DNA of 32,678 bases from Gammaproteobacteria bacterium (GTDB taxonomy: Bacteria > Pseudomonadota > Gammaproteobacteria > DSM-16500). The notes beneath the pieces were generated by a model. The model made no database searches. It saw nothing but the letters and a program-made list of their open reading frames with translations, and was not told the DNA's origin. The position numbers and the translations under genes were made by a program. Where the stretch lies: NCBI GenBank assembly GCA_031291255.1, contig JARLJN010000195.1:1-32678 (forward strand), read 5' to 3'. Positions 16,323-24,212 of the stretch are shown piece after piece; within the stretch, counting starts at the first letter, position 1; each line of letters opens with the position of its first letter.

Positions 16323-18707
16323 ATGAAAAGAATGCTAATTAACGCAACCCATAAGAACGAGGAGTTGCGAGTCGCGCTAGCAAGCGGACAACATCTATAT
16401 GATTTAATTATTGAATCTTCAGCTCGAGAGCAAAAACAATCCAATATCTACAAAGGTAAAATCACCCGCATAGAGCCTAGTTTAGAAGCTGCCTTCGTGG
16501 ATTATGGCGAAGAACGACATGGATTTTTACCCCTCAAAGAAGTCGCAAGATCATGCTTTATCAGCAGCTACCAAGACACAGGTAAACGCCCAGCAATTAA
16601 CGAAGTCCTGCAAGAAGGACACGAATTAATCGTCCAAATCGATAAAGAAGAACGCGGAAACAAAGGCGCAGCCCTTACCACTATCGTTTCACTCCCCGGC
16701 TCCTATTTAGTTCTCATGCCTAATAATCCTCGTGCAGGCGGGATTTCTCGTCGTATTGAAGGTGAAGAACGTTCTGAGTTACGTGAAAATTTAGCTACTC
16801 TTACTCTGCCAGAAGGCATGGGCTTGATTGTCAGAACAGCTGGCAGCGGAAAAAGCCATGATGAATTACAGTGGGACTTAGATATTTTACTGAGGCATTG
16901 GGAAGCGATACGCTCGGTGGCAGAACAACGCCCTGCCCCTTTCTTAATCTATCAAGAAAGCAATGTAGTGATTAGAGCGGTCCGTGATTATCTGCGCAAA
17001 GATATAGACGAAGTTGTCGTAGACGATCCAGCTGTTTATGAAGAAATCCTTAACCATATTAAATTAGTGAGACCTGATTTCAGCTCTCGCATTAAACTTT
17101 ACAAAGATCAAACGCCTTTATTTACTCGCTTTCAAATTGAAAGCCAAATTGAATCCGCATTCCAAAGAGAAGTGAGACTCCCTTCTGGCGGCTCAGTCGT
17201 TATTGATCACACAGAAGCATTAGTCTCTATCGATATTAACTCGGCTCGTTCTACCAAAGGCGTAGACATTGAAGAAACCGCCCTCACAACTAACCTTGAA
17301 GCAGCCGATGAAATCGCACGTCAATTACGTTTACGCGATATGGGTGGTTTAGTCGTAATCGATTTTATCGATATGACACCGACACGCAATCAACGTGAAG
17401 TTGAAGAACGCGTACGTAATGCATTATCCATGGATAGAGCAAAAGTTCAGGTAGGACGTATTTCTCGTTTTGGCCTGCTTGAAATGTCTCGTCAACGCTT
17501 GCGCCCATCACTAGGCGAATCCAGCGAAATTACTTGTCCACGGTGCTTAGGCCAAGGAACTATACGTGGTATAGAATCACTCGCCCTCTCTATCATTCGT
17601 TTAATTGAAGAGAATGCAATCAAAGATAATACTCAGCAAGTTAGAGCTATACTCCCTATTGAAATTGCAACCTATTTACTCAATGAAAAACGCCAATCCA
17701 TTATTGACATTGAATCACGACAGAATGTCAGCGTACTCGTTGTGCCTAACCAACATTTTATTACTCCACACTATGAAGTTGAACGCATACGCAGCAATGA
17801 CGGCCCTGAAAAAGATGAAAAAGTGGCAAGCTATAAACTGGTACTGACACCTGAAGTGGAGCTCTATTCAGCAGCTCAATCGCTACAACGTGAACATCAA
17901 GAACCCGCGTTGAAAGGAATACTAACAGACCAATCATTTGCACCACCTCCTCCACCCAGCTCAAGCAGAGAGAAAAAACAAGGCGGACTTTTAAAGAAAT
18001 TATTCACTTTTCTTTTTGACAAAAATGCCGCAGAGCCGCAAAAAAGCACAACAACTCCGGCAAGGCATCATCGCCCACCTGTACATTCGCATTCTCGTAA
18101 TAAACCGCGCCATCATAATAATCCTCGTGACTATAAAGGAGGCCGCAACAACCCCAATAAAAGGCCGCCTAATCCACAAGGTGAAGGCGATACACGCCAT
18201 AAACATTCCAGGCCTAACGAAAGAAAGCCTGTGCATCAACAACGTCCTCGCGATCAACAGGGCACAGAAAAAAAACAACCTGTAGAACAGTCTAATGTAC
18301 TGCCTATCTTAAAAGAAAATATAACGCCTGTGGTCGCCATTCAAGAGAATACGACTCGAGTTGCTGCCCCTATCATGCATACAACTCCCACAGCCATAGT
18401 TGATTATGGTTTCCCTGAAAAACAACAAGAGTCCGTATCAACAGCATTAGCTCCAGAAAGACAACTACAGCATACAGATTCCTTTCAGGCCTCCCCTGGT
18501 AACGAATTAACAGGTGTAGCGACTCCTGGAGAAAAAAATCCTAATGCTGAAAGAAAACCGCGTTACCCTGCCAATCAAAGACGGCGTAAAAGGTTTTCAA
18601 AAATGAATCGCAACAGACGACCTAATGCTGAAGCTGGTGAAAAAAACCCGCAAAGTTTAGAAGGTGAAGATATTTACAATAAATCGCCTGGAAATAAAGA
18701 AGATTAA
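16323..18707 (+). CDS. rne: Ribonuclease E
   Basis: Endoribonuclease central to mRNA decay and rRNA/tRNA maturation, 794 residues. The catalytic half (about 1-520) contains an S1 domain (from about residue 38, [18 protein letters not shown]), the 5'-sensor region and the DNase-I-like site with metal-binding D304 ([10 protein letters not shown]) and D347 ([10 protein letters not shown]), each one higher than E. coli D303 and D346. The Zn-link CPRCLGQG has C405 and C408 (E. coli C404, C407). The remaining ~270 residues are low-complexity: Pro-rich, then His/Arg/Asn/Pro-rich ([17 protein letters not shown]), ending basic ([16 protein letters not shown]). This tail is shorter than the 1061-residue E. 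coli enzyme and likely serves as RNA/degradosome scaffold; partner sites are not identifiable by eye. Confidence 0.95.
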   Translation: MKRMLINATHKNEELRVALASGQHLYDLIIESSAREQKQSNIYKGKITRIEPSLEAAFVDYGEERHGFLPLKEVARSCFISSYQDTGKRPAINEVLQEGHELIVQIDKEERGNKGAALTTIVSLPGSYLVLMPNNPRAGGISRRIEGEERSELRENLATLTLPEGMGLIVRTAGSGKSHDELQWDLDILLRHWEAIRSVAEQRPAPFLIYQESNVVIRAVRDYLRKDIDEVVVDDPAVYEEILNHIKLVRPDFSSRIKLYKDQTPLFTRFQIESQIESAFQREVRLPSGGSVVIDHTEALVSIDINSARSTKGVDIEETALTTNLEAADEIARQLRLRDMGGLVVIDFIDMTPTRNQREVEERVRNALSMDRAKVQVGRISRFGLLEMSRQRLRPSLGESSEITCPRCLGQGTIRGIESLALSIIRLIEENAIKDNTQQVRAILPIEIATYLLNEKRQSIIDIESRQNVSVLVVPNQHFITPHYEVERIRSNDGPEKDEKVASYKLVLTPEVELYSAAQSLQREHQEPALKGILTDQSFAPPPPPSSSREKKQGGLLKKLFTFLFDKNAAEPQKSTTTPARHHRPPVHSHSRNKPRHHNNPRDYKGGRNNPNKRPPNPQGEGDTRHKHSRPNERKPVHQQRPRDQQGTEKKQPVEQSNVLPILKENITPVVAIQENTTRVAAPIMHTTPTAIVDYGFPEKQQESVSTALAPERQLQHTDSFQASPGNELTGVATPGEKNPNAERKPRYPANQRRRKRFSKMNRNRRPNAEAGEKNPQSLEGEDIYNKSPGNKED

Positions 18708-18711
18708 GAAG

Positions 18712-18743
18712 TTTCCCTTCTCCCATCCATGGGAGAAGGGAAA
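18712..18743. terminator. Terminator-like hairpin between convergent rne and Trm112-like gene
   Basis: A perfect 13-bp stem TTTCCCTTCTCCC (18712-18724) / GGGAGAAGGGAAA (18731-18743) with loop ATCCAT starts 4 nt after the rne stop and ends 11 nt before the stop of the convergent small gene. T-tracts after the stem are weak on both strands, so it may be a bidirectional terminator or an mRNA-stabilising palindrome. Confidence 0.65.
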
Positions 18744-18754
18744 TAATCACGGCT

Positions 18755-18931
18755 TTATAATTCTTCATCACTCACATGACGCGCACGCGTAGCCAGCATG
18801 ACAGGAATGTCATCAATAATAGGGTATGCCACTCTATCAAATCGACAAATCAGCTCTTGATTAGACGCATCAAATAGTAGTTCGCCTTTACAAATTGGGC
18901 ATGCTAATATTTCGAGTAAACTGTTATCCAT
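18755..18931 (-). CDS. Trm112-like zinc-ribbon protein (UPF0434/YcaR family)
   Basis: A 58-residue protein: [20 protein letters not shown], then [13 protein letters not shown] and DDIPVML followed by a short acidic tail. This is the UPF0434 pattern (LACPxCKGxL ... ELxC ... AYPIxxxIPVML). The family is Trm112-like and in E. coli lies beside kdsB, which is absent here. The role in bacteria is poorly defined; Trm112 proteins partner methyltransferases. ATG 18931 and the ATG of the divergent gene at 18961 are only 29 nt apart, so at least one promoter must lie within the opposite gene. Confidence 0.9.
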   Translation of the reverse strand: MDNSLLEILACPICKGELLFDASNQELICRFDRVAYPIIDDIPVMLATRARHVSDEEL

Positions 18932-18960
18932 AAAACCTACCTTAATGATTAGTTGTTCTT

Positions 18961-19698
18961 ATGCCTATAGTATTTAATTACCATAATGTAGACCCTTCTT
19001 GGCAAGCCTGTCTACAAAAAGCATTAGCAACTATGGATTCCCATTATCTCAATCATTTGTATTCCAACCAAGACTGGCTGCCGGGTCCAGAAAAAATATT
19101 TAATGCCTTTTCCTTACCCTTGCACAAAGTGAAATATGTCTTATTTGGTGAATCCCCATACCCACGCAAGCAATCCGCCAATGGTTATGCATTTTGGGAT
19201 GCGGCTGTGCAAGATATATGGTCGGAATCAGGGCTGGCGAAATCAGTTAACCGAGCTACCTCATTACGCAATATCATGAAAATGCTGTTAGTGAGCGAAG
19301 GTGCTTTATCGCCATACCAAACAAGTCAATCAGACATCGCACAAATTAATAAACATTCCTTCGTGAATAACAACCACCAATTCTTTCAAAATTTATTGCA
19401 GCATGGGTTTTTATTATTAAATGCATCACTCGCCTTGCAAACAACCCCTGTGCGCCTTGATGCTAAAGCTTGGCAGCCCTTTTTAAAATATGTTTTACAG
19501 TATCTCATTCAACACAACCCAACTGTTGAATTCATTTTACTAGGCTCAATTGCACTGGAAATCAATAAACTCATTGAAAATCCAGACATAAAAAAAATCT
19601 GCGCTGAGCATCCATATAATGTGTCATTTATTCATAATCCAGTCATACTAAATTTTTTCCAGCCATTGCATTTACTAATTGATAGTCAAACTGCTTGA
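18961..19698 (+). CDS. Uracil-DNA glycosylase superfamily protein with altered catalytic motif
   Basis: A 245-residue protein with the general plan of uracil-DNA glycosylase: VKYVLFGESPYPRKQSANGYAF (57-78) matches the Ung water-activating segment (GQDPYH then Gly-rich loop), LLLNASLAL matches Ung's LLLN uracil-binding Asn strand, VEFILLGSIAL matches the later core strand, and FIHNPVILNFF sits where Ung has HPSPLS. However, the catalytic Asp is Ser65 (GESPYP) and His67 of Ung is Pro here. It is therefore a divergent member that may have a different substrate or be catalytically inactive. No Shine-Dalgarno precedes ATG 18961. The superfamily call rests on motifs read by eye. Confidence 0.65.
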   Translation: MPIVFNYHNVDPSWQACLQKALATMDSHYLNHLYSNQDWLPGPEKIFNAFSLPLHKVKYVLFGESPYPRKQSANGYAFWDAAVQDIWSESGLAKSVNRATSLRNIMKMLLVSEGALSPYQTSQSDIAQINKHSFVNNNHQFFQNLLQHGFLLLNASLALQTTPVRLDAKAWQPFLKYVLQYLIQHNPTVEFILLGSIALEINKLIENPDIKKICAEHPYNVSFIHNPVILNFFQPLHLLIDSQTA

Positions 19699-19760
19699 CC
19701 CTACAAGATTTGTTGTATATATAGCAGGATATTGTTTGGGTAATTAAGATTGGGAATATT

Positions 19761-21131
19761 ATGTCTAATGATAATGAGCTAGCAGCAGGTAGTATAGGTA
19801 TTTGGGAATCCATTACCATGGGTGTTGCCGGTGCAGCACCTGCGTTCAGTGTTGCTGCAACGACTACCACAATAGTAGGTGCAGTAGGCGTATTGGCACC
19901 CGCCAGTATCTTATATTGCGGTATTATCATGCTAGGTATAACCTTGGCATTCATGCACCTAAATAAAATCAGTGCAAACTCGGGTGCCTCTTATGCTTGG
20001 GTAAGTGCCATCTTTGGGCCAAACTTAGGATTTTTCGCAGGCTGGTCTTTGCTGGTCTCCACAGCAGTCTTTATGGTCTCAGGCTCCATCCCTGCAGCGA
20101 CTGCAACTTTATTGATAGCAGCCCCCCATCTAGTAAATAGCATAGGCTGGGTAACACTGGTTGCTGGTATGTGGCTAACTATAATGGCAGCCATAGTTCT
20201 TAAAGGCATCAAACATGCAAGCATAGTCCAATTTATTATGACTGTTTTTGAAGTCCTCATTTTATTAGCCATCAATGTGGGCGGCATTATTTATTTCTTT
20301 CATCATCCAGCCCATCACTTTTCTTTATCCTGGTTTTCTTTATATCAATTCACACCCACAACGTTTTCTGTGGGCGCTTTAACAGCCTTATTCCTTTATT
20401 GGGGTTGGGATGTCACTCTGAATTTGAATGAAGAAACAAAAAACGCAACCCATTCCCCAGGTCGTGGTGCTTTGTGGTCCATGCCTATCATTATCCTGCT
20501 ATTTGTTACCTTTGCTTTATGCGCGTTAATCGTATTAAGTGATAGTGAAATCAAGCAATCCGGCACTAATATTATCTTTATTATTGCTGAAAAAATATTT
20601 CCTAAGCCATGGAGTTATTTAGCTATTATTGCTGTACTACTCAGTACTATAGGTACTCTTGAAACAAACATACTTCAATTCACCAGAACATTATTCAGCA
20701 AAGGTCGAGATAATGTTTTATCTTCTCGATATGCAAAAGTGCATAGCACTTCCAAAACACCCATAAGAGCGACTATTTTAATTTGGGCCTTGGGAATCAT
20801 ATTTTTATTTCTTTCTTCTTACATCCCTACCATTAACCACATTATTCAAATCTCAGTGAATGCGATAGGCTTTCAGGTGGCTTTTTACTACAGCTTAACG
20901 GGTTTAGCATGCGCTTGGTATTTTAGAAAAATGTGGAAAGGTTTTTTTGAACTGTTTATTTATATTATTTGGCCTGTTTTTAGTTCGCTATTTTTAATTT
21001 TTATCGCACTCTATAGCGTTAAAACATTTGATATGGTCACTAACATCATCGGATTGGGAGGCATTGCGATTGGAGCTGTGCCGCTCTATCTAAGTCATAA
21101 ACGAAGAGCAGCAAGCAAAAAAGTCATATAG
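19761..21131 (+). CDS. APC-superfamily amino acid permease
   Basis: An inner-membrane transporter of 456 residues, almost wholly hydrophobic with about 12 predicted membrane helices. The N-terminal signature GSIGIWESITMGVAGAAPAF is the unwound TM1 region of amino acid/polyamine/organocation permeases, and SGASYAWVSAIFGPNLGFFAGW is the TM2-3 motif. LNEETKNATHSPGRG matches the conserved cytoplasmic loop after TM6. Substrate cannot be read from sequence. It stands alone, followed by a terminator. Host-dependent bacteria often carry several such importers, which fits but does not prove a host-associated life. Confidence 0.88.
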   Translation: MSNDNELAAGSIGIWESITMGVAGAAPAFSVAATTTTIVGAVGVLAPASILYCGIIMLGITLAFMHLNKISANSGASYAWVSAIFGPNLGFFAGWSLLVSTAVFMVSGSIPAATATLLIAAPHLVNSIGWVTLVAGMWLTIMAAIVLKGIKHASIVQFIMTVFEVLILLAINVGGIIYFFHHPAHHFSLSWFSLYQFTPTTFSVGALTALFLYWGWDVTLNLNEETKNATHSPGRGALWSMPIIILLFVTFALCALIVLSDSEIKQSGTNIIFIIAEKIFPKPWSYLAIIAVLLSTIGTLETNILQFTRTLFSKGRDNVLSSRYAKVHSTSKTPIRATILIWALGIIFLFLSSYIPTINHIIQISVNAIGFQVAFYYSLTGLACAWYFRKMWKGFFELFIYIIWPVFSSLFLIFIALYSVKTFDMVTNIIGLGGIAIGAVPLYLSHKRRAASKKVI

Positions 21132-21155
21132 CAATAAGGTCTATTGAAAATGATA

Positions 21156-21178
21156 CCCTGCCGCATGATACGGCAGGG
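21156..21178. terminator. Rho-independent terminator between convergent genes
   Basis: CCCTGCCG (21156-21163) pairs with CGGCAGGG (21171-21178) around a 7-nt loop, followed on the plus strand by a pyrimidine-rich TCTCTCTTT. It lies 24 nt after the permease stop and 30 nt before the stop of the convergent orphan gene, so it probably serves both. Confidence 0.8.
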
Positions 21179-21208
21179 GTCTCTCTTTAAAAAATAGTCT
21201 GATTCTTA

Positions 21209-22690
21209 CTATTTACCACTTGAAGCTTTGTTTGGAGTAGTCGATAACTGGTTTAATTGAGCCACATCAACAACAGAAGAACCAGAACTTGTTCTAGATC
21301 CCAAACTTAATAATCTAGCATTTGAAAATATTCTTACATTCAAACTTACATCACTAGAACTTCTATGAATAGTCGTTTCTTCAGAAGATGCACGCAATAC
21401 TTCCGGTGAAGGATGAGGGACTTTTGGAAACTTTTCTGAATCATCAGGCCACTCAAAAAACCTATGTGGTCCGGTCATACTACTTACAGGTGTGATAAAT
21501 GCACTTGCCGGCAATGATAGCTGCTCCAACACAGAACCTTGTATAGGAGTTGGTATATCAGCTGCAACGACTTGAACTGGCAACATTGAGGATGAAGGCG
21601 GTACGTCATTTTCTTGCGCATTAGCACTTAGGCAAGCACTGGGTAGTTGAAATAATGCATTAATAGTGACTGATGAAGCACCAATCGGATGACGGGGAAG
21701 ATTAGATGGCGTTACTGCAGTGGGAGTTCCCGAAGCCATAGGCGGAGTAGAAGATGCTGACCTCAACTTTACTGATTGAGCCGCTAATAACACACCAAAC
21801 ATATTCGCAGCTGTCATGGGAGCAAGAGAGTTATAATTAAATTCGTTAAAAGCAGCAACAGGATTCATCTTCGTATAAATCGTAGCAGGAACAACATCAC
21901 CTATTCCTATTCCAGTCCCTCCTCCTCCCTCCAAAAAACATCTAAAAATAACTTCAGGAAAGCCTGACGAAGACCGAGCAGAATCCTCCCCACTCGTCTT
22001 TGCTTTTGCGAATGAGCTAACAGAGGAATTACCTACATCAAATTTCACTTTAACTTTGGTTTGATCTTGGCTAAGAAAAATTTCGCTCTCTAATCGTTTT
22101 ATTAATTCAGGTATATGTGAGAAATCATGTGAAGATTGCCCAGCATTAAAATCACCCAAGTAATTTATTTCGTTCACGTTATGTTTACTGATAAATACTC
22201 TCACTTGCTCAAGTATTTCTTCTACTATATTGATATTACGATATAAACCAAGTTGGCCAAGAGGTAAGTAACCAACTAACGTATTTTTATTTACGCTTTT
22301 TACAAATTCCTTATATCCCTCTGACTTATCCATTAAAGCCAAAGTAAAATCTGATGAATTAAAATCATATGCAATATGAGGAGTTCCAATAATATTAGAC
22401 CTAATTTTATCTATGGCCTTCAAGTGCATAGTATCGGCACGATGAAAAGCCAACATAAACCCTTGTACACCTTGCATAGGGATGGTTTTTTTTGTCCCCC
22501 CTGGTGTTGCGGGTGTAGATATATCAGGAGTAGAGTTTTTTCGAATAGGCGTTAGTTGTTTTGAAGCAGAAGTACTGCTTATAATTCTAATCTCACCCTC
22601 TTGTTGTGATGGAACAGTAATGCCTAGTTGTAAGGCATTGTTATCCTCTGGATTGTTATACTTTGGTTCGAACCTTCTAGTATCACTCAT
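21209..22690 (-). CDS. Orphan Ser/Thr/Pro-rich protein, candidate secreted effector
   Basis: A 493-residue protein I do not recognise. The first ~70 residues are polar and low-complexity. A more ordered part follows (about 75-290) with the phrase NEINYLGDFNAGQSSHDFSH, where GDFN resembles the catalytic Asp-x-Asn strand of endonuclease/exonuclease/phosphatase (EEP) folds; the closing SDH motif of that fold was not found, so this is only a hint. A Gly-rich loop (EGGGGTGIGIGD) precedes NFxY-like text and a Ser/Thr/Pro-rich, probably disordered C-terminal ~180 residues ending STTPNKASSGK. No signal peptide or membrane helix. A PmrA-box-like repeat lies 55 nt upstream, a hallmark of Dot/Icm effectors in Legionella and Coxiella. 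Start ATG 22690 with a weak AGAG site. Confidence 0.75.
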   Translation of the reverse strand: MSDTRRFEPKYNNPEDNNALQLGITVPSQQEGEIRIISSTSASKQLTPIRKNSTPDISTPATPGGTKKTIPMQGVQGFMLAFHRADTMHLKAIDKIRSNIIGTPHIAYDFNSSDFTLALMDKSEGYKEFVKSVNKNTLVGYLPLGQLGLYRNINIVEEILEQVRVFISKHNVNEINYLGDFNAGQSSHDFSHIPELIKRLESEIFLSQDQTKVKVKFDVGNSSVSSFAKAKTSGEDSARSSSGFPEVIFRCFLEGGGGTGIGIGDVVPATIYTKMNPVAAFNEFNYNSLAPMTAANMFGVLLAAQSVKLRSASSTPPMASGTPTAVTPSNLPRHPIGASSVTINALFQLPSACLSANAQENDVPPSSSMLPVQVVAADIPTPIQGSVLEQLSLPASAFITPVSSMTGPHRFFEWPDDSEKFPKVPHPSPEVLRASSEETTIHRSSSDVSLNVRIFSNARLLSLGSRTSSGSSVVDVAQLNQLSTTPNKASSGK

Positions 22691-22728
22691 AACGTCACTC
22701 TCTTTTAGCTAAAGATAGGATTGATCAA

Positions 22729-22761
22729 ATAATACATTATTATCCTTAAGGAAGTCTTAAT
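22729..22761 (-). promoter_or_regulatory. PmrA/QseB-type box and -10 for the orphan effector-like gene
   Basis: CTTAAG-GAAGT-CTTAAT (22745-22761) fits the published PmrA consensus YTTAAK-N5-YTTAAK exactly. On the minus strand a -10-like TATTAT (22729-22734) lies 10 nt beyond the box, placing the box over the -35 region as in activated PmrA promoters. The start codon is 39 nt past the -10. The likely regulator is encoded about 800 bp to the right. Confidence 0.6.
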
Positions 22762-22841
22762 ATTAAACACTCACTCCAAGTCACGAATTGAGTCAAAATA
22801 CCTGTTACCGAAGGACTAAAGTAGAAGGAGCGATCCTCATT

Positions 22842-22873
22842 GTCATGGGTCCCCGCTTTCGCGGGGATGATGA
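22842..22873. repeat. Palindromic CCCCGC-TTTC-GCGGGG repeat
   Basis: TCCCCGC (22850-22856) / GCGGGGA (22861-22867) with a TTTC loop, flanked by GTCAT...ATGAT. This is the widespread GTCATCCCCGCGAAAGCGGGG-type intergenic palindrome. It sits 37 nt after the stop of the cold-shock-like gene and could end its transcript, though it lacks a T-run on that side. Confidence 0.7.
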
Positions 22874-22909
22874 TGTGGATGCGAACAGACAGGTTTTCAT
22901 TTGCCGCTA

Positions 22910-23218
22910 TTAAAAAGCGGGTCCACCAGGAGGCTGATTAAGTGGCAAGGGTGTGTGCTCCCCTCTTTTCACGTCTTGGGCGAAAACTTTTCCTTCTTGA
23001 CCCTTAAATAGCTCGAAATTAACTGTCTCACCAAACTTCAAAGCAGCACCGTCGCTGCGGCTGATATGAAACACGTATTTTTGAAACTCGTTTTTATTGT
23101 TATTCGCTTGACGCTTTACAAATCCCAAGTTTCGATTATGAGGGGCCCAGCCAGCAAACTCACCATTGACACGTTCTTTTGGTTCTTGTGGTGGGATATT
23201 AGATCTTAAAAAACTCAT
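22910..23218 (-). CDS. Divergent cold-shock-domain protein
   Basis: A 102-residue protein whose middle (about 18-85) reads as a cold-shock OB-fold: GEFAGWAPHNRNLGFVKRQ for the first strands and RNP1 (canonical GFGFI becomes LGFVKR), KYVFHISRSDG for RNP2 (VFVHFS), and FGETVNFELFKGQEGKVFAQDVKRG for the last strands. It has an N-terminal extension, an Asn-rich insertion between the RNP motifs and a Pro-rich tail (PLNQPPGGPAF), all unlike the ~70-residue Csp proteins. Several RNP aromatic residues are replaced, so nucleic-acid binding may be changed. GGAG lies 6 nt before ATG 23218. A PmrA-box-like repeat lies upstream. Confidence 0.7.
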   Translation of the reverse strand: MSFLRSNIPPQEPKERVNGEFAGWAPHNRNLGFVKRQANNNKNEFQKYVFHISRSDGAALKFGETVNFELFKGQEGKVFAQDVKRGEHTPLPLNQPPGGPAF

Positions 23219-23331
23219 TGTGATCTCCGTTTAGTAAATTGTTAATAATGAAATTTTTAAACTTAAAAAACCTTACTTAAAAAATTATGGCTAACTAATT
23301 TTTAACCAGATGATCACCTTACATGATATTT

Positions 23332-23348
23332 CTTAAAATAATCTTAAG
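23332..23348 (-). promoter_or_regulatory. Second PmrA/QseB-type box, between the cold-shock-like gene and the two-component system
   Basis: On the minus strand CTTAAG-ATTAT-TTTAAG (23348 to 23332) fits YTTAAK-N5-YTTAAK exactly. Ten nt downstream, at the same distance as in the effector promoter, is a weaker -10 (TAAGGT). It is 114 nt upstream of the cold-shock-like ATG and 192 nt upstream of the response regulator, so it could control either or allow autoregulation. Further CTTAAA half-sites lie at 23262-23267 and 23276-23281, and TTTAAG at 23376-23381. Confidence 0.5.
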
Positions 23349-23448
23349 CAGAGCCATAATTGATCGAATACCGACTTTAAGGAAGATTTGCTAACAGTTC
23401 ATTTTGGCGCAATAGAAGTCGAATTACTTCTGTATCTGGCTGTTTAAT

Positions 23449-23476
23449 TTGAATATTTTTTACAGTGTTATAATAC
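23449..23476 (+). promoter_or_regulatory. Candidate promoter of the response regulator operon
   Basis: TTGAAT (23449-23454), 16-nt spacer, TAATAC (23471-23476); TATAAT also occurs in an overlapping register (23469-23474). The start codon is about 64 nt downstream. AAGGTGACC provides the ribosome binding site before ATG 23541. Confidence 0.4.
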
Positions 23477-23540
23477 CATTTGCCATATAGGGCTAAAACA
23501 GATAGATTTATCATCATATTGCATGAAAAGGTGACCAATT

Positions 23541-24212
23541 ATGCGCGTGCTTTTAGTAGAAGATGATGAACTATTAGGCGATGGTCTCAGAACCGGCTTA
23601 GTTCAGTACGGATATGCAGTAGATTGGCTCAAGGACGGCATTTCAGCAGATCAAGCGCTTAAGACTGATAGTTTTGAATTAGTCGTCTTAGATCTTGGTT
23701 TACCCAAAATGAGTGGAATACAAGTTTTACAGAATTTAAGAGCCCGCGGCTTAACCATGCCAGTCCTCATCTTAACTGCACGTGAATCCGTTGAAGATAG
23801 AGTCAAAGGACTGGATAGCGGTGCAGATGACTACCTCACTAAACCTTTCGACTTAGACGAACTTTGCGCACGCTTACGAGCCTTGCAACGACGCTTTTCC
23901 GCACGGGCAGAACCCTTGCTGACTCATGAAGGCATATGTTTAGATCCTGCTTCACACACAGTCACCTTAAACGATGAATCCATCAATGTATCGCGTCGTG
24001 AATTCGCACTTTTGCAAAAACTTTTAGAAAACGCTGGCAGAGTTCTCTCTCGAGAACATCTTACACAATCACTTTATGGTTGGGGAGAAGATGTAGACAG
24101 TAATGCATTAGAAGTTCATATCCATAATTTACGAAAAAAATTCGGTCAAAATTTTATTCGTACTATACGTGGAATAGGTTACATGATAGATAAAAATAAA
24201 GACGAAAAATGA
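23541..24212 (+). CDS. OmpR-family response regulator, PmrA/QseB type
   Basis: A 223-residue transcription factor: receiver domain (1-115) with acidic pocket EDD (7-9), phospho-acceptor D51, T79 and K101 (TKPF), then a winged-helix DNA-binding domain (about 125-220, REFALLQKLLENAGRVLSRE ... SNALEVHIHNLRKKFG ... IRTIRGIGYM). The start MRVLLVEDDELLGDGLRTGL and the AERV-like RESVEDRVKGLDSGADDYL place it with PmrA/QseB. It overlaps the sensor kinase by ATGA. PmrA-box-like repeats occur twice in the neighbouring upstream regions. PmrA controls effectors and type IV secretion genes in Legionella and Coxiella; which name applies here cannot be settled from this window. Confidence 0.93.
   Translation: MRVLLVEDDELLGDGLRTGLVQYGYAVDWLKDGISADQALKTDSFELVVLDLGLPKMSGIQVLQNLRARGLTMPVLILTARESVEDRVKGLDSGADDYLTKPFDLDELCARLRALQRRFSARAEPLLTHEGICLDPASHTVTLNDESINVSRREFALLQKLLENAGRVLSREHLTQSLYGWGEDVDSNALEVHIHNLRKKFGQNFIRTIRGIGYMIDKNKDEK

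Larger units (their letters stand above)
23219..23540. other. Divergent promoter region of cold-shock-like gene and response regulator
   Basis: A 322-bp AT-rich gap with no credible gene. It holds the box-like repeat at 23332-23348, additional YTTAA half-sites, and a candidate plus-strand promoter at 23449-23476. Nothing else was recognised. Confidence 0.6.

Noticed and set aside
17605..18285. Overlapping frames on both strands inside the rne tail
   Set aside because: They lie wholly within a clear rne reading frame and exist because the low-complexity tail has few stops; no independent start signal.
18712..18743. Strong stand-alone Rho-independent terminator for rne only
   Set aside because: The stem is strong, but the following bases are not T-rich on the plus strand; kept only as a terminator-like hairpin possibly shared by both convergent genes.
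19643..20287. Minus-strand frames inside and before the permease gene
   Set aside because: Antisense to a well-supported membrane protein; their composition is that of the complementary strand of hydrophobic codons.
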